Assembly (NCBI GenBank): GCA_963920635.1
Contig: OY987303.1
Coordinates: 47,739,223 to 47,803,222, forward strand
Origin: Pseudeuparius sepicola
Taxonomy: Eukaryota; Arthropoda; Insecta; Coleoptera; Anthribidae
Length of the DNA: 64,000 nucleotides
Direction: 5' to 3'
The notes below the pieces were generated by a model. The model was not told the DNA's origin. It was given only the letters and a program-made list of their open reading frames with translations, and did no database searches. Each line of letters starts with the position of its first letter. Position 1 is the stretch's first letter. The translations under genes were made by a program, and so were the position numbers. Positions 44,535 through 53,109 of the stretch are shown here, piece after piece.

Positions 44535-45473
44535 TTAGAGAATAATTTTTGCTTCTTTCAATTCATTGATTATTGCTGTTATTTCGTTTTCGTGGGAAGT
44601 ATTTCCGGCATCTTTTGATGCTATTAATAACCTTAACCTGTCCACAAGTTCATTAGGATCATCCCAGTAAACATATTCCACAGGTTTTGTGTTATACTTA
44701 AGATGCATGCCAGAACCCTTTACAGGTGTGGAGGTAGCCACCGGGCCCTTCATAAGAGGTTTAATAATATTAGAATACTTATTTTTGTAGCTATGTTTTA
44801 ATGGTCCGTTTGAAGTAAGATGAGCACCAGTGAGATTTAAAATATCTCTGTAACTTTTCAAATCATCATCAGTACCTTCTGGATTATTATAGAAAATTAG
44901 CTGGTAGAGACCATCAGTTCCCGCGAATCGGCTATTGTTGATGATTATATCACCAGACGTTTTTTCAAAATCGATATATTTATTTCCTAGCATCCATACT
45001 GATTTAGTTTCGTCATACTTAGGACCATATGTCCTATCGATTTTAAGTGAATTAGCCATAAAGTCTGTTATACATGGTATAGATACTTTAGGATACACAG
45101 TATCAAAATGCCTGTACACTTTGTCAATTCCTTTCTCAACATCATTTAACGTTTCATTCATTTCTCCTAAAAGTGCAATTGGACTTTTCAACGACTCGCG
45201 CCACTTTTCCATAAATGATTAAACTTTTGGTTCAACTTTCGGTTTTACTTCCGGTTTTAATTCTTGCTTAACTTGTAAATTTGCTAGAGAGCTTGTCACA
45301 GGTTTGAAAATTTTTTGTAAAGTTTCATTCTCATCAAATTTCCCTATTTTTAAGGCGGTGTATTTTTTTCTAATCGTTCGAGCTAGTTCACTGATTTTCT
45401 TTGCGCGCTGCGCTTCTTGAATCTGTTCTTGCATCGACATCTCGATTAATAATAAGCGTATTGTGCTTCTCAT
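44535..45473 (-). pseudogene. DUF8207-like Polinton protein with one in-frame TAA
   Basis: The first part (45,219-45,473) encodes a helical region (AKKISELARTIRKKYTALKI) and a Lys/Pro/Glu repeat. It ends at TAA (45,219-45,221), and the same frame reopens at once with MEKWRESLKSP (ATG at 45,212). The second part carries the DUF8207-like core: YGPKYDETKSVWMLG, SGDIIINNSRFAGTDGLYQL and TDDDLKSYRDILNLTGAH. I recall the two halves as one protein in related elements, so a nonsense mutation in a roughly 312-residue gene is most likely; two genes is the alternative. The function is unknown. It lies between the ATPase and the fibre-like genes, so a virion role is plausible. The ATG overlaps the ATPase stop by 4 nt. 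Confidence 0.7.
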
Positions 45474-46150
45474 AACTTTATATACCTATCAAAACCTATT
45501 CTATAGCGTCCCTCATTCATATTGAAATCTTTAACAATAACTAGAGTTCCAAAATTATCATTCCAACAAAGCGAGCAGAGATTCTTGCAATCACCGTATG
45601 AGATGTCTGGTGATACGTGCTCTTCATAAATATGTCTAAGGTTTACCTCATCTTGTTTAAACAAAACGATTACATTACAATTGTCTCGTATTAATTGCTT
45701 AGGTATTTTTGAATATGTCTGGCAGAGATATGCAGCATCTATATTTTTATGACGACCCATGGAGTAATATTCTCTAATTTTTTCCTGTGTCCCACAAGCC
45801 ACATCATCGAAAATAAAAATTGAATTTTCTCTAGCCTCTGTTGGTGCAATGACGTCATCGTTTGAGCTAAATGGAAAATATCCAACACATTTTGCTTCTT
45901 TAAGCACGTCTTGTAGTAACTGATATTTAGGTTGGTATAGAGATTTACTGTAAAGGTAGATGTTCTTAAATTTTAAGCCATTCTCGTTGAATATTAAACT
46001 AAGCAGACTGTTTGTTTTACCACAACCGCTAGGACCGCAAAATATTGCTCTAATTGAATTTGGTAAGAGTACGCCATGTTTAGATTTCTCACTTCGAGCA
46101 AAATCTAGATTTTCGATTGGTAGAGATAGTTGATGTGATTCGATACGCAT
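45470..46150 (-). CDS. FtsK/HerA-type genome-packaging ATPase
   Basis: 226 residues from MRIESHQLSLP. This start is preferred over one 39 nt upstream because a TATA-like TATATATG overlaps the upstream Met. Walker A is GPSGCGKT (residues 39-46) and Walker B is IFIFDDV (Asp 115/116). A Cys-rich segment, CKNLCSLC, lies near the C-terminus. It is the A32-like ATPase that pumps DNA into capsids in Polintons and related viruses. The frame is intact. Confidence 0.9.
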   Translation of the reverse strand: MRIESHQLSLPIENLDFARSEKSKHGVLLPNSIRAIFCGPSGCGKTNSLLSLIFNENGLKFKNIYLYSKSLYQPKYQLLQDVLKEAKCVGYFPFSSNDDVIAPTEARENSIFIFDDVACGTQEKIREYYSMGRHKNIDAAYLCQTYSKIPKQLIRDNCNVIVLFKQDEVNLRHIYEEHVSPDISYGDCKNLCSLCWNDNFGTLVIVKDFNMNEGRYRIGFDRYIKL

Positions 46151-46265
46151 CTTGTATACATCTAATAAGATAGCGTATGCTTGATGCATATATACCTATC
46201 GGGATGTAAATAATAAACAGTTTTTCGATTAAGAATATTTATTTTCTACAACTATTACAATACAT

Positions 46266-46668
46266 TTAAGGCATGTAAGCTCGAATCTTCTGCTGCACAA
46301 TACTCCTACACAGCGGGCACTTCTCCATGGAGTTTGCACAACTCATACAGCATGCCAAATGTCCACATGGAACCAGCAAGACATACTATACATAAAAAGT
46401 CTGGATTGGTGTTATTTACTTTTTCAGGTGGGATGTCCACAGGCTTGATTTCACCTTTAATAAATGGACAACTGGGACTCCAGCTAGCATGGTCTTGCCA
46501 TGGATCATCATCCTTTTCCCATTTATATCCTTCAATATTGCAAAATGGACACCGGACAACATCTTCGTAATTCGTATAAAAAAATCCTGCTCGGGCAAGC
46601 TTCTCTGATGATAGGGGGCTTGACCAGTTTTCAAACGTTCTTATAAGACTCTCGTAATTATGCTCCAT
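46266..46668 (-). pseudogene. IAP-like protein: intact BIR, broken RING
   Basis: The frame from 46,668 encodes one BIR domain with exact zinc ligand spacing C40-x2-C43-x16-H60-x6-C67 and the typical RAGFFYT motif. A RING begins at C93-IVC96. The rest of the RING (CGH and CPLC ligands, ending at 46,266) is in a different frame, and the spacing after C96 is too short. So a small deletion, not a multiple of three, has removed part of the RING and shifted the frame; the actual product stops at 46,306. BIR/RING proteins inhibit caspases and ubiquitinate partners. Viral IAPs block host apoptosis. Here BIR-only activity might remain. Confidence 0.85.
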
Positions 46669-46776
46669 CGCTCATTCAGTAATACTCTTACTATTTCAAT
46701 AAATAATTTTGCTACTAGCAATGAAGAACATATAGTAATGTAGTAAATTAGTGGCACGAAAGCGAGGTCTTTTATA

Positions 46777-48716
46777 CAGTGTGACCCATTTGTTTTGGGG
46801 TCAGTCTGTAAAAAGTGTATCAATCGTGCGATTTGGCTGATTTTTTTTTTAAATTGTAGAGCTCGATGAACTGCACATTTTGAACAAAAATTGCCTGGTT
46901 CGCATAAAATCCAAAGCCTACTATGACCGTTTTTATGAGCAAAATTTTAAGAAACCATATTAGCGTTTTTTTTTTGAAAAAATCTGTGTGCGCCAATGGA
47001 TTGAGCACCCCTCGAAATGGGTATGTACAAAATTTCATCAAAATATTTCAAGTAATAACGATTTTGTAGAAAAATTAAAAATGCAGCCAAGGTACGTCTT
47101 TATTTTCAAAAATTCAAAGTTGGCCATGGAAAATAATTGAATTGTTTACTTTTATTAAGTGTCAAACTGTCTAAATTGAGTTCAGAAATTGTTTGTGCTC
47201 AATACAATTAATTATCATAATTATGGAATATTTAAGCATAAGAGACAAAATAGAAATTGTTCGACTCGTGGGCGACAACGAGCGCTCCGCAGCAGAAGCT
47301 GCGGCCGAATTTAACAATAGACACCCAGGTAGATCAGTGAGTCGAAGTACTGTACAACGTATAAACAATATTTTTGATGAAACTGGATCGATTTCTAAAA
47401 ATTTATTAAAAACTAGGCAAAATGGACGCCGTGGACTTGTTGAAAATAACAATCAAATTCTGCAATACTTTAGTGACAATCCTCGAAATAGTGTTCGAAC
47501 GGCTAGTTTAGACCTTCATATACCCAGAGAGAGTATAAGGAGATGTTTGAGACAAAACAAAATAAAACCGTTTAAGCCAAAATTTTTGCACACCCTGGAA
47601 CCAGGAGATGAGGAGAGAAGATTAGAATTTTGCTATTGGCTGCAAGGTGAATATCTCCATAATGGCAACTTTTTAAATGAAATTTTATTCACCGACGAAG
47701 CCACGTTTACTACAAATGGTGTAGTATCAAGTCAAAACTGCCGTCACTGGTCAGCTGAAAATCCAGAGTTTATAATAAATGCAAGGAGACAATATTCACA
47801 AAAAATTAACGTTTGGTGTGGAATACTACGCGACAGAATAATTGGCCCATTTTTCTTTGAAGGGAATTTGAATGCGGCTGGCTTCTTGTATTTTCTAGAA
47901 ATTGAATTTAGAAATGCTTTAGATGAGTTACCATTAAGATACCGTTTAAATTTAAAGTTACAGTTAGATGGCAGTCCTATTCATAATGCTCGTTTAATCA
48001 GAAACTGGCTAGATAATAATTTTGAAAACTGTTGGATAGGGCGAAATAGTCCTTTCTGTGAGTGGCCACCGAGATCTCCGGACTTAACTCCTTTAGATTT
48101 TTTTCTTTGGGGTACACTTAAGCAAAATGTTTATAAGTCAAGACCCCATAATTTACAAGAACTGCAAGCTAGGATAAACCGTAGTTGTGAGGAAATTACT
48201 CCACAGCAAATACGAAATGTAATTTTGAATGTACGCAAGAGGAACGACAAATGCATTGTAGAAAATGGAGGCTTGGTAGAAGTTACAAAAATTTTATAAT
48301 TTTAATTGTTTTTATGTTTTGTGTTTATAAGCATAAGGTTGTATTATTACAATTCAATTATTTTCCATGGCCAACTTTGAATTTTTGAAAATAAAGACGT
48401 ACCTTGGCTGCATTTTTAATTTTTCTACAAAATCGTTATTACTTGAAATATTTTGATGAAATTTTGTACATACCCATTTCGAGGGGTGCTCAATCCATTG
48501 GCGCACACAGATTTTTTCAAAAAAAAACGCTAATATGGTTTCTTAAAATTTTGCTCATAAAAACGGTCATAGTAGGCTTTGGATTTTATGCGAACCAGGC
48601 AATTTTTGTTCAAAATGTGCAGTTCATCGAGCTCTACAATTTAAAAAAAAAATCAGCCAAATCGCACGATTGATACACTTTTTACAGACTGACCCCAAAA
48701 CAAATGGGTCACACTG
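46777..48716 (+). mobile_element. DD37D mariner-like transposon, apparently intact
   Basis: 1,940 bp, ends CAGTGTGACCC..GGGTCACACTG, flanked by TA (46,775-46,776 and 48,717-48,718). TIRs are about 369 bp (46,777-47,145 and 48,349-48,716), very similar to each other. One uninterrupted transposase lies between. It inserted after the Polinton did. Confidence 0.95.
47223..48299 (+). CDS. Mariner-like (DD37D) transposase
   Basis: 358 residues from MEYLSIRDKIE. An ATG 30 nt upstream is possible but adds only a hydrophobic tail before the HTH. N-terminal helix-turn-helix regions span about residues 1-115. The catalytic residues are D158 (FTDEATF), D249 (QLDGSPIHN) and D287 (PPRSPDLTPLDFF), with 37 residues between the last two. 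There are no stops, so it may still be active. It is related to but distinct from the broken transposase at 26.8-27.9 kb (DD36D). Confidence 0.95.
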   Translation: MEYLSIRDKIEIVRLVGDNERSAAEAAAEFNNRHPGRSVSRSTVQRINNIFDETGSISKNLLKTRQNGRRGLVENNNQILQYFSDNPRNSVRTASLDLHIPRESIRRCLRQNKIKPFKPKFLHTLEPGDEERRLEFCYWLQGEYLHNGNFLNEILFTDEATFTTNGVVSSQNCRHWSAENPEFIINARRQYSQKINVWCGILRDRIIGPFFFEGNLNAAGFLYFLEIEFRNALDELPLRYRLNLKLQLDGSPIHNARLIRNWLDNNFENCWIGRNSPFCEWPPRSPDLTPLDFFLWGTLKQNVYKSRPHNLQELQARINRSCEEITPQQIRNVILNVRKRNDKCIVENGGLVEVTKIL

Positions 48717-49058
48717 TATGTTGTTCTTGACTGAGGTCTCTGGGTGTGGCCATTGTGGGCGTGGTGGAAGGTGGGACCTCCCTCCACACACTTTCAGCAA
48801 TCGTATGATTTTGGAATACTGCTCGAAGTTTAAACTGAGTAGCATTTTTAGGCAGTCTTGCTACCGAAATTTTTTCAACTACCGTTTTAAATGGGAAACA
48901 TCTTTTATCCTGTTCGCAAATAGATACCTTAGCATCTTCAGGGTTGTAAATATAGAACACATTATTTATTAATGAGAACAAAATAATGTGACCCAAACTC
49001 AGCAACATCTTGATTATAACTGAAATGTATCAGTAAATGTTCTTTTATATATACGGAT

Positions 49059-50291
49059 CTACATTAAATCTCGTACAGTTTCACTTAAAGGTAAATACTC
49101 CATGGTACAGTCATGCACAATTATGCAGTAGGCTCGAGTTCTATCAGGAAATCCATCACTATTTTCTATGTCCAACTTAACATCAACTGTGTTTATTTTT
49201 ATAGATTCATTCCGGCGAGAACAGTCAATTACAAACAGGGTTGCATTATTTTTGTAATCTGCATAGCTAAGTAGCGGGCGACTCTCCATTGCATTCATGT
49301 AACTCGGATAAAATTCCACATAGTTGTGATAGGCCTCCAAAAAGTCGTTAGCAGCAAAATTCAATCTCTGACGTTCGAATGGAAAATATTCACCGTTTAC
49401 AATTAATCTTACATCAGTCGCATCTATGTGATCAAATGACGTGGGATTTTTTTTAGAATTATCATTGCGATCAGTCTGAAATCCAACTATGACGTACCGA
49501 GGAGCTGCTGACGATTTTACGGCCCATATTTCTCTTTGGGAGTTTACAGTAAGATTTGGCAATTCATGTAGCTCCCATTTGCGGAACGCCATTATAATTG
49601 GACGATCAATTTTTATAGATTTAAGCAGATCCAATCTAATGATATCATTCGGCTGAATATGTTTAACCTTTAATTCAATGTTGGAAATTGTTATTTCTGC
49701 AGTTATGGCAGGATCTGGTCTTGCAGCGTCTTGGGTTAGTAATAAGGCATTGTTATCATTTCGAGCTCGTATTAGTCTCACTGTTTGTTTACCACAAATT
49801 GCCATCTGATAATCGTTGAATATTCCAAACAGATGTTTTAGCGGTATTCTTACATTGAATGTTCCATCATTGTTAACAGCAAAAGATTTATTAACCCCAA
49901 CCCAGCTTGCTGTTGACATGCATTTTTCGTCATTAGCAGTATAGCAAAGATACGATCTGATCGTACTCACAATTCCGGGGTTTCTCACTACTTCTACTTC
50001 CTTGCCATTTAGTTCATAAGAAATTGAATCGAATAGAAATGCGGCACCGTTGTTGGCTAGTTTGCATTGTCCAGCACCGGTTTTCTTAGCCACTGTACCT
50101 TTGACAAAAATCGACGCATCGTACATCAACAACCATGCATCACCCTGATTAATGGTTATTTCCACAGTATCATTATTCCTAAATGACTTTACAAATGGGT
50201 AATAGGTGCGCTTCTCTAAACGTTGAATAGATTCATCATAGGTTGGGGTGCGATGCACATTAAACACTTGAGGTGTTAGGGACATAGCCAA
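49059..50291 (-). CDS. Major capsid protein, double jelly-roll
   Basis: 410 residues. It begins MAMSLTPQVFNVHRTPTYDES and includes VEITINQGDAWLLMYDAS, FLFDSISYELNGKEVE, LKHLFGIFNDYQ and a C-terminal VHDCTMEYLPLSETVRDL. Its length, position between penton and downstream genes, and these blocks match Polinton/adintovirus hexon-like capsid proteins. They trimerise into pseudo-hexagonal capsomers. The frame is open. The ATG overlaps the end of the small repeat protein by 32 nt. Confidence 0.88.
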   Translation of the reverse strand: MAMSLTPQVFNVHRTPTYDESIQRLEKRTYYPFVKSFRNNDTVEITINQGDAWLLMYDASIFVKGTVAKKTGAGQCKLANNGAAFLFDSISYELNGKEVEVVRNPGIVSTIRSYLCYTANDEKCMSTASWVGVNKSFAVNNDGTFNVRIPLKHLFGIFNDYQMAICGKQTVRLIRARNDNNALLLTQDAARPDPAITAEITISNIELKVKHIQPNDIIRLDLLKSIKIDRPIIMAFRKWELHELPNLTVNSQREIWAVKSSAAPRYVIVGFQTDRNDNSKKNPTSFDHIDATDVRLIVNGEYFPFERQRLNFAANDFLEAYHNYVEFYPSYMNAMESRPLLSYADYKNNATLFVIDCSRRNESIKINTVDVKLDIENSDGFPDRTRAYCIIVHDCTMEYLPLSETVRDLM

Positions 50292-50481
50292 GTGCTTTCA
50301 AAAATTCTTGATTTTCCAACGAGAGACGATCTGCACTCTTCGGTGAAATATCTTTTAAAAATTGTTGATTTTCCAACGAGAGACGATCTGCACTCTTCGG
50401 TGAAATATTTGTTAGTGAATTTTTGGAGCATTGTGATTGCCTTTTATACGGTTGATATCTGTCATCAAAAACCAAAACCAT
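50260..50481 (-). CDS. Small protein with a 19-residue tandem repeat
   Basis: 73 residues from MVLVFDDRYQ (an earlier Met at 50,502 is possible). It contains two copies of ISPKSADRLSLENQ[QE]FLK, encoded by a 57-bp direct repeat (50,310 and 50,367 starts). The repeat keeps the frame, which supports coding. The C-terminus overlaps the MCP start. A TATAAAAGG on the minus strand at about 50,440 could drive the MCP. Function unknown; the SLENQ-FLK-LGY ending recalls short Polinton virion peptides. Confidence 0.6.
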   Translation of the reverse strand: MVLVFDDRYQPYKRQSQCSKNSLTNISPKSADRLSLENQQFLKDISPKSADRLSLENQEFLKALGYVPNTSSV

Positions 50482-50494
50482 TTTCACAAAAATT

Positions 50495-51219
50495 TCATAC
50501 ACGCTTCAACTCCAACCGTACAATTATTTCCTCACCTCTAAAATTTACAGGTTGAGAGTTCTGATCGAGAATATTTACAGTCAAATTATTAATCTCACTC
50601 TTTGCAACTGGCATGTACACCAGATTTTTCGGAGACTCGTCTATAGCGTAACCAGGATCGCTGCTAACTGCAAACTCGTAAATCGTATGAGTTGGTTGAT
50701 TTTTATAGTATGCTCCAGATGTTACGTTACAATCTATATGTATAGTTCTGACCTTCACGATATTTACAGATATATCAGAAGTATGTAATTGTCCAGACTC
50801 TAATAGACTAGGAGAAAATCCTAACACATGAGCAATAGAGTCTGTTGGTAGAAAATCTACTGTATATTTATCACTGTATATTTATCACTGTAAATTTCAC
50901 ACTTTAAAGTACTGTTATTGGCTTTTATTGAAATTGGATTTTTCTGATCAGACTCCTCCTTTCTTAAAGCGCCAACTATGTACTTTTCTAGGGCCTCAAT
51001 TTCGTACGAGCCTGTGGGGATTACTAAACATTTGCGATACCCATCAGCATTTATATAATAAAATTTGTTGACACCAACATCTATATTGGGTATACTGTTA
51101 TATGTGTGAAATCCTAGCAGGGCCAAACCATACTCAAAATCTGATTCTAAATGTATAGGAATATTAAAGTCAATAGACAGTGTGGAAGTAAATCCGTGTA
51201 GTGTGAACAACAGCGACAT
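50495..51219 (-). pseudogene. Penton-like minor capsid protein, frameshifted
   Basis: The first part (51,219-50,857) begins MSLLFTLHGFTSTLSIDF and includes GLALLGFHTYNSIPNID, typical of Polinton penton (single jelly-roll) N-termini. The second part (50,827-50,495, in another frame) carries the C-terminal half with LGFSPSLL and NFRGEEIIVRLELKRV. The break coincides with a 14-bp tandem duplication (ACTGTATATTTATC at 50,859-50,872 and 50,873-50,886). Pentons form capsid vertices. A TATA-like CTATAAAAGGGG (minus, about 51,250) precedes the gene. Confidence 0.85.
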
Positions 51220-51358
51220 AATTGATGAATTCTCTCCTCAACTACCCCTTTTATAGAAAAACTTGAAAACTGTTATTGTTATTGTCTAATTGGTATTCAG
51301 AATATTTTCGGCGACTTTTGGGAACAAATTAAACACACTTCATATTTTGAAATTTTAT

Positions 51359-51709
51359 TTAGTTTCTTAGGAAGCTTAGACACAAATGACCACAGTTCAT
51401 CTCGTTATAGTTTTGATAAGAATTGTTGTTATATTCAACTTCAACCTCATTTCCCAAATATCTGATGAGTTCTTTTGGCGGTTTCAGGTTGCCAAAGCTG
51501 TCGAAATACTCGCATTTTCTTCCTCTCTTGCGATATGCCACCCAATGAGACCCGGAGTTCCTCTGCACATCCAAATTTAAAATGGCCGACTCATTTTTTC
51601 TCGGTTTTTTAGGTAGTGTATCTCTCATATACACACCTCTAAAGTAAGGAATTCCATCGGCATATTTAAGTAAATCTAGGTTGGATAAAGGTCTGTTGGG
51701 CGGCTTCAA
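51359..51709 (-). CDS. Adenain-like cysteine protease
   Basis: 116 residues, shorter than adenovirus protease. The catalytic set is H55 (SGSHWVAYR), D70 (EYFDSFG), Q99 and C106 (MNCGHLC), with adenain-like Gln-Cys spacing of seven. The substrate-side motif LNLD precedes it. It matures capsid proteins in Polintons. The start overlaps the PLA2-gene stop by 4 nt (ATGA), implying co-transcription. Confidence 0.9.
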   Translation of the reverse strand: MKPPNRPLSNLDLLKYADGIPYFRGVYMRDTLPKKPRKNESAILNLDVQRNSGSHWVAYRKRGRKCEYFDSFGNLKPPKELIRYLGNEVEVEYNNNSYQNYNEMNCGHLCLSFLRN

Positions 51710-52473
51710 TAGTTTTTTTTCTTTAAAAAAAGACCGAACCCACGTTTATTTTTCCGCAAATAGAGTCCAGAACCGACGATCTTCATAGATTGCTTTCCAT
51801 TCTCCATCAGCTTTTTTGTATTATTTACGTCAATTATTGTTTTGGCTATACTGCTAGCCCCTCCGGCTATAGAACCAAGGGCCCCAAAAGCAGCCAGTAT
51901 AGGCAGAAGCGGGAGAAAACCTCCTTTCTTTTCTTCAAAGGGAATAATTCTAGGTATTCTTAGTTTACTTTTTCCACCCGCTTTTTTTATGTGCACGCGT
52001 GCTGCTCTCACGGCTGCTAACGATGATTTTTTCAATTTTTTTAGATCATTCAACTCATTGTTAGTAAAAGATTTCTTTAGGGCTTTTTCAACCTTCTTTA
52101 CAATATCTCTTCTAAACGAAAATGGGCGTTTCATACCCATACCCAATTTCCTTTTAACTTTCATTGCACTCGTAACGAACCAGGCAGCTGTTTTCTCACC
52201 AAATTTGGCGTCTCTTGATTTGACTCTATCCCAAGCCCGATTTTCCAGTTCCCAATCTGCCTTGCGTCGTTCTTCTAATGATTTGTTTTTACTGTATGCA
52301 ACATCATGAATTAAGCAAGATTCATCCAACTTGTTTATGCCAGTATCACCCCTAGAAAGACGTTTTTCTAATTTAGTACCAGGGCCACAATACTGGTATC
52401 CCGGAAAATGTAACTCGATCGGTAATTTGTCAATTAATGTGTTCAACACTCCACCCCCTTTAACAACCAGCAT
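51706..52473 (-). CDS. Virion protein with parvovirus-type phospholipase A2
   Basis: 255 residues. The N-terminal PLA2 domain has the calcium loop YCGPGT (residues 28-33) and catalytic H56-D57 in CLIHDVAYSK. A Lys/Arg-rich middle follows. Then a hydrophobic Gly/Ala segment (GGFLPLLPILAAFGALGSIA, residues 184-203) and a basic tail with GSGLYLRKNKRGFGLFL appear. Parvoviral VP1 PLA2 breaches endosomes on entry. The hydrophobic plus basic C-terminus resembles membrane-lytic or core peptides of adenovirus-like virions (inference). TATATAAG on the minus strand (52,506-52,513) is its TATA box. The frame is intact. Confidence 0.88.
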   Translation of the reverse strand: MLVVKGGGVLNTLIDKLPIELHFPGYQYCGPGTKLEKRLSRGDTGINKLDESCLIHDVAYSKNKSLEERRKADWELENRAWDRVKSRDAKFGEKTAAWFVTSAMKVKRKLGMGMKRPFSFRRDIVKKVEKALKKSFTNNELNDLKKLKKSSLAAVRAARVHIKKAGGKSKLRIPRIIPFEEKKGGFLPLLPILAAFGALGSIAGGASSIAKTIIDVNNTKKLMENGKQSMKIVGSGLYLRKNKRGFGLFLKKKNY

Positions 52474-52553
52474 TGGATTGACACAGGTTTATTTAATCAC
52501 ACCCTCTTATATAGGGAAATAAAAAACACACAAACAAATAATATTTTTTATTT

Positions 52554-52655
52554 TCACAACTTTACATTTCTAAACTTTTTAGTTAGTTCATACATAATAA
52601 TCAAGCGTCTCAGCTCTTCGAGTGCCTCCATATATCGCCGCAGTCTCTCGCTCAT
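52554..52655 (-). CDS. 33-residue TIR micro-protein, right copy
   Basis: Mirror copy of the gene at 34,856-34,957, again sharing an ATGA with the upstream gene and followed by AATAAA. Confidence 0.5.
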   Translation of the reverse strand: MSERLRRYMEALEELRRLIIMYELTKKFRNVKL

Positions 52656-52939
52656 GCTTCAGAAAATATAATATTTGTAGTCTTGCCGACGGGCCCCAAG
52701 CTTGTTAAAAAATACCTTTTGTCACCATTCAATTCGTCAATTCGCTCTTGAGTTAATTGCTCCGTAAAACGCTGAGGCAGGATGGTCTTGAAGTCGGCAA
52801 ATTCCACCACTACCTTTTCCCCAAACTTGGTATTTATTCTCTTAAAACACTGGATCTCAAATTTTTTATTTACTTCCAAATCTCGAACATTCACCAGATT
52901 TTTCACCAGCAAATTGTTTAAACTATTTAAGAAGGACAT
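52652..52939 (-). CDS. TIR-encoded small protein, right copy
   Basis: Mirror copy of the gene at 34,572-34,859. It differs at one residue in the shared part (ERIDEL against ERTDEL). A hairpin and TATATAGG lie upstream, as on the left. Confidence 0.65.
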   Translation of the reverse strand: MSFLNSLNNLLVKNLVNVRDLEVNKKFEIQCFKRINTKFGEKVVVEFADFKTILPQRFTEQLTQERIDELNGDKRYFLTSLGPVGKTTNIIFSEA

Positions 52940-53040
52940 GTTGTAAATGATCTGCGTGTCTGATGAGATCTTAGTTGAACCTCTCCTATATAGCTGTTTC
53001 AATAGGAGTGGGGAGAGATTGGGGAGACGGGCAAAACCTA

Positions 53041-53090
53041 GGAGAGTACCAGACCAGACAGGTTTCGACAAGTCTGGTCTGGTGCTCTCT
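53041..53090. repeat. Terminal hairpin in right TIR
   Basis: Mirror of the hairpin at 34,421-34,470. Confidence 0.7.
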
Positions 53091-53109
53091 TAGTATCTCT
53101 ACTATTTCA

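Larger units (their letters stand above)
46641..49008 (-). pseudogene. Membrane glycoprotein-like gene split by a mariner
   Basis: The first part (49,008 to about 48,717) starts MLLSLGHIILFSLINNVF, a signal-peptide-like segment. It continues with an ectodomain having two Cys and two N-glycosylation sequons (NAT, NHT). Coding then runs into the mariner end and stops at 48,709. On the far side of the transposon the same frame continues (46,774-46,641) with a strongly hydrophobic span that would be a transmembrane anchor and a short tail. Together they total 142 codons including the stop, exactly in phase when the transposon and one TA are ignored. The 3' end overlaps the IAP start by 28 nt. The protein is unrecognised. 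A virion surface or host-membrane role is possible. Confidence 0.65.
34408..53103. mobile_element. Polinton/Maverick virus-like transposon, nearly complete
   Basis: 18.7 kb bounded by 584-bp inverted repeats (AGTAGAGATACTAAG..CTTAGTATCTCTACT) and a perfect 6-bp target duplication, ATTTCA (34,402-34,407 and 53,104-53,109). Six-base TSDs, long TIRs and the gene set PolB, integrase, packaging ATPase, adenain-like protease, major and minor capsid proteins define Polintons. Without the 1.94 kb mariner insertion it would be about 16.8 kb. By eye the two TIRs differ at only about two positions. Five genes are broken (PolB, DUF8207-like, IAP-like, membrane protein, penton), so this is a recently fixed but degenerating copy. 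Confidence 0.97.
52520..53103 (-). repeat. Right terminal inverted repeat
   Basis: 584 bp, complement of the left TIR with about two differences by eye. The 6-bp TSD follows at 53,104-53,109. Confidence 0.95.

Noticed and set aside
50552..50788. Plus-strand open frames across the capsid genes and protease
   Set aside because: Antisense shadows of well-supported Polinton genes.
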